This document shows, piece after piece, positions 42,836 to 51,464 of a stretch of DNA of 64,000 nt (its first letter is position 1; each line of letters starts with the position of its first letter). A program made the position numbers and the translations under genes. The notes beneath the pieces are model-generated. The model ran no database searches and was not told where the DNA came from. It saw nothing but the letters and a program-made list of their open reading frames with translations. The stretch is from Marinimicrobium sp038419845. GTDB lineage: Bacteria; Pseudomonadota; Gammaproteobacteria; Pseudomonadales; Cellvibrionaceae. The DNA lies in contig NZ_JBCAQT010000005.1 of assembly GCF_038419845.1 (NCBI RefSeq), positions 1 to 64,000 on the forward strand, read 5' to 3'.

Positions 42836-45142
42836 TTAGGTCTTCAACGCTGCTAACACCGCTTCGCGTCGAATCGGAAGCTCCGTCATGCGAACGCCGA
42901 CCGCTGCAAAAATCGCATTGCCAATCGCCGGACCGACCACCGTGGTCGCCGGTTCACCCAGGCCCACTGCCATCTCCGTACTGTCGACAAACTCCTGCTC
43001 AATCTCCGGCACATCCCGAATCCGCATCGGTGAATAAGTATTCAGATTCCGATCCTTCACCTCCCCGTTCTCGAACATTGTCCCCTCGTGCAGCGCCATA
43101 CTGGCCCCCCACAAAGCCGCCCCCTCCACCTGAGCGCGGGCGCCATCCGGATGCACCACCGTGCCGGCATCGGTCACCAGAGTGAGCTTTTGCAAAGTGA
43201 CCTCCCCGGTGCTGCGGTCCACATGCACCTTCGCCACACAGGCGGTCCAGGTCGGCATATTGCGCTCCTGACCATAGCTGGTGGAAACCCCCAGCCCGGT
43301 ATCGGTCGGCATCTCCTGGCCCCACTCGGAAAGCTCCCGCACCCGGCGCAGCACATTCGCCTGACGGCTGGCACCGCCCACCGAATTGGGCGCCTCCCCG
43401 GCGTTTTTACCTTCGGCCTTGAGCAGCGCCAGGCGGAAATCAATCGGGTCCTTCCCGGCTTTGTGCGCAGCCTGATCCATAAAAGACTCCAGGGCCCAGT
43501 TCACCCAGCCAGAGCCCACCGAGCGCAGCCAGCCGGGGCGGAAAGTCTTGTTGGCCAGATCATTGGAGATCGCCCGCAGCCGGTGCGCGCCCACCGAGTA
43601 CCAGTGGGCCGCGCCCTGAATCGCAAAGGGGTCGAACTTCTCACCGTTGGTGGCCTCGGGCATGAAGCCCGGCACCATCACCTGGGTGGGCCAACCGGCG
43701 GCGGCGTGGTGTTCCATGCCGATGGGGTTGCCTTCGGCGTCGAACGCCATGCGCATCCGCTGGTAGGCTGGGGAACGCACCGAATCAAAACGGGCGTCGT
43801 CCTCGCGGGTGAACACCAGTTTGACCGGGCGGTCCAGGGCCTTTGCTGCCAGAGCGGCGGGCACAGCGTAGTCGCCGTTGAGGCGGCGACCAAAACCGCC
43901 GCCGAGCATATAGGTGCGCATGATGACTTTGTCTTCCGCAACATCCAGTGCGTTGGCGAGTGTCGGCAGAATAAGTGATTGCCATTGATTACCGGTGTGA
44001 ATTTCCCAGATGCCCTCTTTCTGGTAGGCCAGTGCATTGACCGGCTCGAGCTGAAAGTGCAACACCGTGTGGGCAATGTAATCCTGTTCAAGCACCGAAT
44101 CGGCATTGTTGAAGGCATCGTCGACGCCCTCTTCATCCACGACGAGAGCACCGCTGTCGCTGCCCTCAATCAGCTCGCGACCACGATCGAGAATGTCCTG
44201 CTCACCGACCTTGGCGGTCTCACCGGCCGTCCAGTCCACTTTGATTTTACTGGCCGCTTTACTCGCGGCATAAAACGAGGTGGCAATCACCACGGCCCAA
44301 CCGGGCACGGTATCGGTCGGGTCGTTGAGTTGAATGGTCTGCAGATAACCCTCGACGTTTTTCGCCTCGCTGTCGTCGATGCTGTTGATGGTCGCACCAT
44401 AGCGGGTGGGCGGAATCAGAGGGCGGCCGTACACCATGTTATCGACCGTCGCATCAATGCCGTACAGGCTGCTGCCATCGGTTTTATCGGGGATATCCAG
44501 TGCCCGGGTTTCATGACCGATCAGGCGACGGTCCGAGGCTTTTTTGACTTCGATGTTTTCCAGTTCCTCTTCACTGAAAGTGCGCGAGAGATTACCGCGC
44601 TGCACGATCTCGGCGTAAGTGATCGACTGGTTGCCTGCGATCACCTCGCTGTTGCGTGCGCGGCACTGACCGGGGTCGACGCCCATCAGACGCGCGCCCT
44701 CTTCGATCAGCACCTGCCGCCCGGCGGCGCCGGCGCGACTGAGCGGCATGAAGTTCTGCCATACCGACCAGCTGCCTCCGGTCACCATCATGCCCCACTT
44801 GGGGTCGCTGTCGACATGGTGCAGTTCGACTTTGGACCAGTCGGCTTCCAGTTCGTCCGCGACAATCCGGGCCAGGGCGGTGCCCACATGCTGACCCATT
44901 TCAGCCTCGGCAATATTGACGATGATGCGCCCGTCGTTTTCGATCTGATACCAGATGGTCGGTTCAAACATCTGGTTTTCGATCACCTCTTCGGGCTGGG
45001 CAAAGCTCAGCCCGGGACGGTAGAAAGCGAGGGTGATGCCCGCGCCGGCCGCGCCGATCAGAAAGCCGCGGCGACTCAGGCTGGGGCCGTGATTGACGGC
45101 ACCCACATCGGGGTTGAGCAGGGAGCGGAATAACTTATTCAT
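42836..45142 (-). CDS. Molybdopterin-binding large subunit of a second molybdenum hydroxylase (IorB type)
   Basis: A 768-residue paralogue of the protein at 10262-12463. A Tat leader (LSRRGFLIGAAGAG, about residues 23-36) predicts export. Family motifs include AEMGQHVGTALARIV, GGGFGRRLNGDYA, WLRSVGSGWVN and VGLGEPATTVVGPA. The ATG at 45142 overlaps the small subunit gene by eight bases; the frame is open further upstream but that part overlaps it more deeply. It forms an operon with the Fe-S subunit and a triheme cytochrome, so electrons probably pass to the periplasmic respiratory chain. Substrate unknown. Confidence 0.9.
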   Translation of the reverse strand: MNKLFRSLLNPDVGAVNHGPSLSRRGFLIGAAGAGITLAFYRPGLSFAQPEEVIENQMFEPTIWYQIENDGRIIVNIAEAEMGQHVGTALARIVADELEADWSKVELHHVDSDPKWGMMVTGGSWSVWQNFMPLSRAGAAGRQVLIEEGARLMGVDPGQCRARNSEVIAGNQSITYAEIVQRGNLSRTFSEEELENIEVKKASDRRLIGHETRALDIPDKTDGSSLYGIDATVDNMVYGRPLIPPTRYGATINSIDDSEAKNVEGYLQTIQLNDPTDTVPGWAVVIATSFYAASKAASKIKVDWTAGETAKVGEQDILDRGRELIEGSDSGALVVDEEGVDDAFNNADSVLEQDYIAHTVLHFQLEPVNALAYQKEGIWEIHTGNQWQSLILPTLANALDVAEDKVIMRTYMLGGGFGRRLNGDYAVPAALAAKALDRPVKLVFTREDDARFDSVRSPAYQRMRMAFDAEGNPIGMEHHAAAGWPTQVMVPGFMPEATNGEKFDPFAIQGAAHWYSVGAHRLRAISNDLANKTFRPGWLRSVGSGWVNWALESFMDQAAHKAGKDPIDFRLALLKAEGKNAGEAPNSVGGASRQANVLRRVRELSEWGQEMPTDTGLGVSTSYGQERNMPTWTACVAKVHVDRSTGEVTLQKLTLVTDAGTVVHPDGARAQVEGAALWGASMALHEGTMFENGEVKDRNLNTYSPMRIRDVPEIEQEFVDSTEMAVGLGEPATTVVGPAIGNAIFAAVGVRMTELPIRREAVLAALKT

Positions 45143-45629
45143 TAGTGGCACCCTCCTGGATCTGAACGCCGCCGCGCATTTCGGCGGCGGCGATCTTGAT
45201 CGCTTCGCGAATGCGCACATAGGCCATGCACCGGCACAGGTTGCCGCTCATCACCTGGTTGATCTGTTCATCGGTCGGGTTGGGGAAGTCCTTGAGCATG
45301 GCGGCAGCCTGCATGATCTGTCCGGACTGGCAGTAGCCGCACTGCGGGGTCTGGGTTTCCACCCAGGCTTTCTGCAGCGGGTGTTGGCCGTCCTCGTCCA
45401 GGCCTTCGATGGTGGTAATCTCGGCGCCAGCCACCTGGCTCACCGGCGTGATGCAGGAGCGCGTCGCCCGGCCGTTTACCAGTACGGTGCAGGCGCCGCA
45501 CAGGCCGATGCCACAGCCGAATTTGGTGCCGGTCATGCCCGCGTCATCGCGAATGCCCCAGAGCAGCGGGGTGTCGTCGGTCACATCCAGCGTGACCTTT
45601 TGCCCATTGAGTGTGAATGTGGTGCTCAT
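45135..45629 (-). CDS. [2Fe-2S] small subunit of the second molybdenum hydroxylase (IorA type)
   Basis: A 164-residue two-cluster Fe-S protein, paralogue of the one at 12450-12938. Cluster motifs: CGIGLCGACTVLVNG and a following Cys (RSCITP), then CGYCQSGQI and CRCMAYVR. It sits between the cytochrome gene (six bases upstream) and the large subunit (overlapping by eight bases), passing electrons from the molybdenum site to the cytochrome. Confidence 0.94.
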   Translation of the reverse strand: MSTTFTLNGQKVTLDVTDDTPLLWGIRDDAGMTGTKFGCGIGLCGACTVLVNGRATRSCITPVSQVAGAEITTIEGLDEDGQHPLQKAWVETQTPQCGYCQSGQIMQAAAMLKDFPNPTDEQINQVMSGNLCRCMAYVRIREAIKIAAAEMRGGVQIQEGATNE

Positions 45630-45635
45630 GGTCTG

Positions 45636-46916
45636 TTACTCCTTCCCGTTGCCGGCGTGTTCGCGCAGCGCTTGAATACGTTGTTCCAGATTGTCCCAGG
45701 CGGGACGGTCGGTGTGGGTTTCCCGCAGGAATTCAAACAGGGCCACCAGGTCAGCATTGCTCCAGTAGGCGTAGCCTGGCATCACCACACCCTGGATGCC
45801 TGCTTCATCGGAAATACCCTCGAGGGTGAAGCGAATCAGGTTGGTCGGGTCATCGGCGGTGACCGAGCTGTTGAGGCTCATTTCCGGGCGCATGATGTTC
45901 GGCTCGTCCGGGTTGTTGTAGTGGCAGCTGGCGCAGCCGTCGGTGAACAGCGCCTCACCCCGACTCAAGCTATTGGCGGTTCGCTCCTGGGCCGTGCGAA
46001 TGGCCGTTGCCGACTGGCTGGCCGCCTGCGCGTCGCTACCCCCACCATTGATGTCGTGGAAATAGCGGGCCAGTGCCCGGATATCCTCGTCGCTGGCTTC
46101 GACCAACCCCTGATGGACCACATCAGCCATGGAGCCCGCCGCCACGCCGTGGTAAACCGATACACCGTTGCGTAAATACAGAAAGAGTTCATCCTCGGTC
46201 CAGGCCACCGGCGTACTTTGCTTGGCGCTCAGTGCCGGCGCAAACCAGTCATTGATCAGGGCGCCATCGTAGTCCTGGCCTTCCGCTTCAGCGCCCACCG
46301 AGTTGCGAGGCGTATGGCAGGCGGAGCAGTGGCCCAGGCCCTCGGCCAGATATTCGCCGCGGCTGGCATCTCCTGCCAGGGTGGGGCCGTCGAAGTACAG
46401 CAGCTTCCAGCCGGCCTGAAGCAGGCGGATACTGAAGGGAAAGCGCAGGGTGTTGTCCGGGGGCTCGGCGCTGATGGCCTCGCGGGTCATTGTGTAGGCG
46501 TAGAGGTCTTCCAGGTCCTGCTCGCTGACATTGGCAAAGTGGGGGTAGGGGAAAGCGGGGAAGAGGTGTGAACCGTCGCGGGAAACCCCTTCGCGCATGG
46601 CCCGGTTGAAGGCTTCCTGGGACCATTGGCCGATCCCGGTGTCGGGATCAGGCGTAATATTGGTGGAGTAGAGGGTGCCGAACCCGGTCTCGAACGCCAG
46701 CCCACCGGCATAGGGTTGGTCGGTGTCGGTGGTGTGACAGCTCTGGCAGTTGCCGATACCGGCGAGAACCCGTCCCCGATCAATCCGCTCCTGGGAAAAG
46801 GTCTCTGCCCCTGGCGGTGATTGCGGTGCAATATCGCTCTCCCAGGCCAGCAGTAACAGAACGATGAACACCACAATGACCAGGCCGACAATGCCGACCA
46901 CAATGCGTTTAATCAC
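45636..46916 (-). CDS. Membrane-anchored triheme cytochrome c of the molybdenum hydroxylase
   Basis: A 426-residue protein with one N-terminal membrane helix (about residues 5-24) and three CxxCH heme sites (CQSCH, CSACH, CASCH), like the cytochrome subunits of alcohol, gluconate and aldehyde dehydrogenases. A GTG at 46916 with GGAG upstream gives a normal membrane anchor; an upstream in-frame start at 46949 would add eleven polar residues. It is the first gene of the cytochrome-FeS-large subunit operon and should pass electrons to the respiratory chain on the outer face of the inner membrane. Confidence 0.91.
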   Translation of the reverse strand: MIKRIVVGIVGLVIVVFIVLLLLAWESDIAPQSPPGAETFSQERIDRGRVLAGIGNCQSCHTTDTDQPYAGGLAFETGFGTLYSTNITPDPDTGIGQWSQEAFNRAMREGVSRDGSHLFPAFPYPHFANVSEQDLEDLYAYTMTREAISAEPPDNTLRFPFSIRLLQAGWKLLYFDGPTLAGDASRGEYLAEGLGHCSACHTPRNSVGAEAEGQDYDGALINDWFAPALSAKQSTPVAWTEDELFLYLRNGVSVYHGVAAGSMADVVHQGLVEASDEDIRALARYFHDINGGGSDAQAASQSATAIRTAQERTANSLSRGEALFTDGCASCHYNNPDEPNIMRPEMSLNSSVTADDPTNLIRFTLEGISDEAGIQGVVMPGYAYWSNADLVALFEFLRETHTDRPAWDNLEQRIQALREHAGNGKE

Positions 46917-47116
46917 CTTGCATCTCCTTCGTTGGTCTACCGCACGCACCGTGCGGGGGCACGGGAGAGAGGGTAGGGAAACCTCTGACGACGGGTTACC
47001 GCCTGGAAACCACGGTTTAACGGGTATTGCTTGTTATCGTTCCAGTGTAGACCATAAATCGGGGATTGGGCGCCCCGAAGGAGTAGGCGCCTCTGTGGGA
47101 TCTTCGGTGGGGGAGT

Positions 47117-47911
47117 TCAATCCAGCGGTTTGATCTTTATGTCCCTGAACTCAATGCCCTGCCCCTCCGACTGCAGCGCGATATAGCCCTCGGTGAGCGG
47201 AGCACCATCACGCTTGATGTCGGGGTCATAACCGCCCACAACGCCACCGCCAATCTGGGGTTGGCTGTATTCCAGAACTGTCTCTCCATTGACCTTGTGG
47301 ATGACCCGCGAGTCTCCATGGACAATCAGCTCGCCCTGGATCCATTCGCCGGTCTTGTAGGTGTCGGAGGATGAGTTGATGCAGTGACGCTCGTCCACTT
47401 CACCCTCATAGACCACGTCTGTGCCCGGAGAACACATGTTCCCGGTCGGACGTGGCTCGCCGTCGCCTCTCGATACCAGCATCTGATATTCCACCGAGAT
47501 GGGCCAGTCCTGATCTTTGAGTATGGTGCCCGGGGCCTGGGAGTGGAACATGATGCCGCTGTTCCGGTAAGCGTAGCTGGGCGCATCCTCGAGCCACTGA
47601 TCGGTGAACCGGTATTCAAACTTCAGGTGGTAGGACGAAAAAGGCTCTTTATAAAAAAGATGACCGAAGCGCTCGCCAAACTCATCGTATTGGTCGTAGT
47701 TGACCTGGATGACGTCATCCACGATCCGAAAGGTGTCCGCGTAATTATCGCCCAGTTCATGACGATGCAGCTTCACCACCCAGTCATCCAGGTCGCGGCC
47801 GTTGAACAGCGTTTGCCATTCGCCACCTTGATGGTTGCGGTCGGCAATGCCGCATGAAATGAGGAATGTCGAAGAGAAAATAAAAGCGAGGTTGATTGGC
47901 GGTTTTATCAT
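47117..47911 (-). CDS. DUF1080-family lipoprotein (3-keto-glycoside hydrolase-like)
   Basis: A 264-residue exported protein. The start at 47911 gives a lipoprotein signal (INLAFIFSSTFLISCG, Cys at about 20). The rest is a concanavalin-like DUF1080 domain: FNGRDLDDWVVK, GHLFYKEPFSSYHLKFEYRF, NSGIMFHSQ, VEYQMLV and IALQSEGQGIEFRDIKI. The family includes 3-keto-disaccharide hydrolases that cleave oxidised glycosides. The frame extends upstream to 48010 without a credible export signal. It is a lone gene here, without the usual oxidoreductase partners. Confidence 0.88.
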   Translation of the reverse strand: MIKPPINLAFIFSSTFLISCGIADRNHQGGEWQTLFNGRDLDDWVVKLHRHELGDNYADTFRIVDDVIQVNYDQYDEFGERFGHLFYKEPFSSYHLKFEYRFTDQWLEDAPSYAYRNSGIMFHSQAPGTILKDQDWPISVEYQMLVSRGDGEPRPTGNMCSPGTDVVYEGEVDERHCINSSSDTYKTGEWIQGELIVHGDSRVIHKVNGETVLEYSQPQIGGGVVGGYDPDIKRDGAPLTEGYIALQSEGQGIEFRDIKIKPLD

Positions 47912-48037
47912 GTTATGACCATCAGTTGAGTGTGGCAGTGAGTGACGCCCGGTTTTCTCCAGGCGTGTCCAGGCACCGGAAAGCATAAGTTTCCGGTCAA
48001 TAATAGTCAATAGTGATCAGTTTCTATCTCTAGGTCG

Positions 48038-50317
48038 TCACTTCAGGCTGATGGGCTCAAGCGCATCCCCGGCCTCCAGAACCCGGCCGATCACGGCGGT
48101 GTGGGGGTAGCCCAGCGCCTGCAGGGCCCTGACGCACTCCTCGGCCTGCTCCAGTGGAACGCTGGCCAGCAGGCCCCCGGCGGTCTGGGGGTCAAACAAC
48201 AGCGGGTAGCGTGGGTGATCAACCCACTTTTCCTGGTCCCGGATGGCCCGGCGCAATCGCACGTTGGCCGGTTGCAGCGAGCTCAACACGCCGGCAGCCA
48301 CGGTCTGCTCGGCGCCCTCCAGCAGGGGTAGGGCGTTGAGGTCTAGCTCCGCATCCACGCCCGAGGGGCGGGTCATTTCCACCAGGTGGCCGAGAAGGCC
48401 GAAGCCCGTCAGGTCGGTGCATGCGGTAGCGCCATACTCGCGCAGGCAGCGGGCGGCGGCGAGGTTGGACTGGACCATGCTGTTCAAGGCCGCGTCGATC
48501 CAGCGCCCCTTGATCTTCAGTTGCGGCAGAGCCGCGAACAGGGTGCCGGTGCCGATGGGTTTGGTGAGCAGCAGCACCTGGCCGGCCTGCAGGCCGCCTT
48601 TGGTCAGGGCGTTGGCGCCCCCGGAATCAATCAGGCCGTTGACGGCAAAACCCAGGGCCAGTTCCCGGCCCTCGCCGGTGTGGCCACCGACCAGCGCGCA
48701 GTTGGCTTCGTTCAACACCTCCACGGCACCGCTCATCATCTGGAACACCGTATCCTCCACCTTGGACTCCAGCCCCTGGGGGACGGTGGCCACGGCTGTT
48801 GCGGTCTGGGCCTCGGCGCCCATGGCGAAGATATCGCCCAGGGCGTGGTTGGCGGCCACCTTGCCAAAAATATAGGGGTCGTCGATAAAGGCGCGGAAAA
48901 AGTCCACGGTATGGACCATGTCCTTGCCCGGTGGGACCCGCACCACGGCGGCGTCGTCTGGCGCGTGCAGGCCGACCAGCACCTCTTCCCGGTCGACGGG
49001 CGTCAGGCTCGAGAGCGCCCGGGACAGGGTGGTGGCCCCCACCTTGGCGCCGCAGCCGCCGCAGCGCATGGCAATGGCCGAGATCGCCTGGGCGCTCTCT
49101 TCCTCATCCAGGCTGACCCGGCTGGGCCGGGCGGGTTTCATGGTGGTCTCATCCATGGGCGGGAAGTCGCTGAATTTCGCCATGAAGCGCCGGTCGATCT
49201 GGTCTTTCCAGCGCCAGAGCCAGTCGCCCGCCAGATAGAGACCGCCGCGCGAGGCCACCGCATGCCGGTCGCCGGTGCTGATCAGGGCCAGCCAGCTTTT
49301 CTGTGGGTGATAGGGTTTGAGGGGGCGACCGAGGACGGCGGCGCGCAGGTTGTCGGCCAGCGGCCGGCCCTGGCGCACGGCGAACACACCCGCCTTCTCC
49401 CGGGGGTGGTTGACCTGGGTGGCGATATCGCCGGCAGCGAACACTCGCGGGTCCGAGAGTGATTGCAGCTGGTCGTTCACCTGAATGAACCCGGCCTCAT
49501 CCAGCGTCAGCCGGGTATCGCGCAACCAGGCGGCGCCCCCGGCGTTGGTGACCCAGACGATCTCGTCGGCGGCAAAGTGCTCCCCGGCGCCGGTCTGCAA
49601 TTGCCCCGCTTCTACCGCAACGACCTCGGAGTCGGTGCGCAACTCAACCCCCCGCGCCTGAAGCGTGCGCTCGAAGTGGCGGCGCACCCGCGGGTTGTGG
49701 GTGGGCAGAATCTGCGTGTCCCGGGTGAACAGGGTGAAGACGAGTTCGTCCGGGTCGCGCTCAAGCGCCGCCAACTCCCGGCGCAGCCGGTAGTGCATGG
49801 CGAGCAGAAGCTCCACGCCGCCGGCGCCGCCGCCCACCACCGCCACACGGGTGGTGCCGGGGTGGTGTGTGATCCGGTCCAGCAGTTGCTGCCAGCGGTC
49901 ATTGAACTGGTGAATGGGTTTGACCGGCACCGCGTGCTCGGCCGCGCCCGCGACCTGGCCCACCTGGGGCGTCGAGCCGATGTTGATCGAGAGTTGGTCG
50001 TAGGGCACCGGTGGGCGCGAGCGGCACAGCACCGTCTGGCTGTCATGATCAATGCCTACCGCCTCGTCACTGAAAAACCGGGCGCCGGCGTATTCCGCCA
50101 GCCGACGCAGATCGATATGCACCTCATCGTAATCGTAGTGACCGGCAATATAGCCGGGCAGCATGCCGGAATAGGGCGTGTGAGTGTCCCGGCAGATGAC
50201 CGTGAGACGCACGCCGGGCTCGGGTTTCATGGCAAAGCGCTTGAGTACACCCACATGGCTGTGGCCGCCGCCGACCAGCACAATATCGCGAAGGACCGGT
50301 GAATCCGGTTGCTGCAT
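48038..50317 (-). CDS. selD: Fused NADH-dehydrogenase-like flavoprotein and selenophosphate synthetase SelD
   Basis: A 759-residue fusion. Residues about 1-385 form an FAD/NAD(P)H oxidoreductase of the NDH-2 type (LVGGGHSHVGVLKRF, VAVVGGGAGGVELL, FAAGDIATQ). Residues about 405-759 are SelD, with active-site CGGCGAK (C419, C422), VGGHTGEGRELALG, LTKPIGTGTL and DPQTAGGLLASVP. SelD makes selenophosphate from selenide and ATP; the flavoprotein half may help produce or handle selenide. The key residue is Cys, not selenocysteine. It starts at 50317, 83 bases from divergent egtD. In the selenoneine pathway it plays the SenC role. Confidence 0.93.
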   Translation of the reverse strand: MQQPDSPVLRDIVLVGGGHSHVGVLKRFAMKPEPGVRLTVICRDTHTPYSGMLPGYIAGHYDYDEVHIDLRRLAEYAGARFFSDEAVGIDHDSQTVLCRSRPPVPYDQLSINIGSTPQVGQVAGAAEHAVPVKPIHQFNDRWQQLLDRITHHPGTTRVAVVGGGAGGVELLLAMHYRLRRELAALERDPDELVFTLFTRDTQILPTHNPRVRRHFERTLQARGVELRTDSEVVAVEAGQLQTGAGEHFAADEIVWVTNAGGAAWLRDTRLTLDEAGFIQVNDQLQSLSDPRVFAAGDIATQVNHPREKAGVFAVRQGRPLADNLRAAVLGRPLKPYHPQKSWLALISTGDRHAVASRGGLYLAGDWLWRWKDQIDRRFMAKFSDFPPMDETTMKPARPSRVSLDEEESAQAISAIAMRCGGCGAKVGATTLSRALSSLTPVDREEVLVGLHAPDDAAVVRVPPGKDMVHTVDFFRAFIDDPYIFGKVAANHALGDIFAMGAEAQTATAVATVPQGLESKVEDTVFQMMSGAVEVLNEANCALVGGHTGEGRELALGFAVNGLIDSGGANALTKGGLQAGQVLLLTKPIGTGTLFAALPQLKIKGRWIDAALNSMVQSNLAAARCLREYGATACTDLTGFGLLGHLVEMTRPSGVDAELDLNALPLLEGAEQTVAAGVLSSLQPANVRLRRAIRDQEKWVDHPRYPLLFDPQTAGGLLASVPLEQAEECVRALQALGYPHTAVIGRVLEAGDALEPISLK

Positions 50318-50400
50318 GGCAAGACTCTCTCTATATTGTTGAGGTTCCAGAGCGGATGAAATTCTGGCTCGAACAGATTCCGAAGCCGAGAGGATACACC

Positions 50401-51363
50401 ATGACCGACGCCGTGCGCTTCCATGCGCAACACCGGGCCGAAGCTGAAACCTCACTCTTTGAAGAGGTGATGACAGGCCTGAGTCGCCAACCCAAGGCGC
50501 TGTCGCCCAAGTTTTTTTACGACCGGCGCGGCTCGGAACTGTTCGAGCAGATCTGCCAACAGCCGGAATACTACCCCACCCGTACTGAAGAACAGATACT
50601 CACCCACAGTGCCGATGAGATCACTCGTCTGGCGGGGCCCGAGTCGCTGCTGCTGGAGCTGGGCAGTGGCGCGAGCCGTAAAATCCGCCTTTTGCTCGAT
50701 GCGCTCAACCCCAGTGGGTACCTCGGAGTGGATATCTCCCGGGACTTTCTGCTGGACAGTACCCGCCGGTTGGCAGCGGACTACCCCTGGCTGGAAGTGC
50801 ATGCGGTCTGGGCCGATTTCTCCCGCCGGATGGAGATGCCCGAGGGTATCGGAGGGCGGCGCACGGTCGCGTTTTTTCCTGGTTCCAGCATCGGTAATTT
50901 CGAACCGCCGGAGGCGGAAACCTTTCTGGCGGGCCTGCGTCAGATGCTGCCCGCCGACAGTGGGCTGCTGATCGGGGTGGACCTGATCAAGGACAAAGCC
51001 GTGCTGGAAGCGGCTTACAACGATGCCGCCGGCTTCACGGCCGAGTTCAATCTCAATCTCCTGCGCCGGCTGCAGGTGGAGCTGGGAGCCGAGCTGGAGC
51101 TCGAGAACTTCCGGCACCTGGCCTTCTACAATGACGCGGCCGAACGCATTGAAATGCATCTGGTCAGTCAGTGCCAGCAGCGCATCGTGGTGGGCGATCG
51201 GGCCTTTGACTTCGCGCCCGGGGAGCGGCTGCACACCGAGAATTCCTGCAAGTACAGCATCGAGGGCTTTCAGGCGCTGGCGAGGCGCGCCGGCTATACC
51301 CCCAAGGCGGTATGGACCGACCCCCAGAACCGGTTTAGCGTACATTATCTGTCGACACCCTGA
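50401..51363 (+). CDS. egtD: L-histidine N(alpha)-methyltransferase EgtD
   Basis: A 320-residue SAM-dependent enzyme that trimethylates histidine to hercynine. Motifs: SPKFFYDRRGSELFEQIC near the N-terminus, the SAM site LLELGSGASRKI, YLGVDIS, FFPGSSIGNFEP and the C-terminal ENSCKYS with LWxDP-like WTDPQN. The ATG at 50401 has GAGAGGA upstream and gives the usual family length; an in-frame start at 50299 would add 34 residues overlapping selD. No EgtB-type ergothioneine synthase is next to it, so its hercynine probably goes to SenA. Confidence 0.93.
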   Translation: MTDAVRFHAQHRAEAETSLFEEVMTGLSRQPKALSPKFFYDRRGSELFEQICQQPEYYPTRTEEQILTHSADEITRLAGPESLLLELGSGASRKIRLLLDALNPSGYLGVDISRDFLLDSTRRLAADYPWLEVHAVWADFSRRMEMPEGIGGRRTVAFFPGSSIGNFEPPEAETFLAGLRQMLPADSGLLIGVDLIKDKAVLEAAYNDAAGFTAEFNLNLLRRLQVELGAELELENFRHLAFYNDAAERIEMHLVSQCQQRIVVGDRAFDFAPGERLHTENSCKYSIEGFQALARRAGYTPKAVWTDPQNRFSVHYLSTP

Positions 51364-51394
51364 GCCTCCTGTCGCTGCCCCTTTGGGGGCAAGT

Positions 51395-51408
51395 TTGACC
51401 GACATCAA
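51395..51408 (+). promoter_or_regulatory. FNR/ANR box of the hemN promoter
   Basis: TTGAC-CGAC-ATCAA matches nine of ten positions of TTGAT-N4-ATCAA. A -10 hexamer TATTGT lies at 51431-51436, so the box is centred at about -41.5 from a start near 51443, as in an FNR-activated class II promoter. hemN is a classical FNR/ANR target. Confidence 0.8.
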
Positions 51409-51464
51409 GGCAGTAGAGTGGGGTCGACGTTATTGTTAACCCTCGTTGCCTGTGAGTCTGCTCT

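Noticed and set aside
48038..50317. Selenocysteine-encoding SelD
   Set aside because: The active-site residue is a TGC cysteine codon (CGGCGAK), and no in-frame TGA is present.
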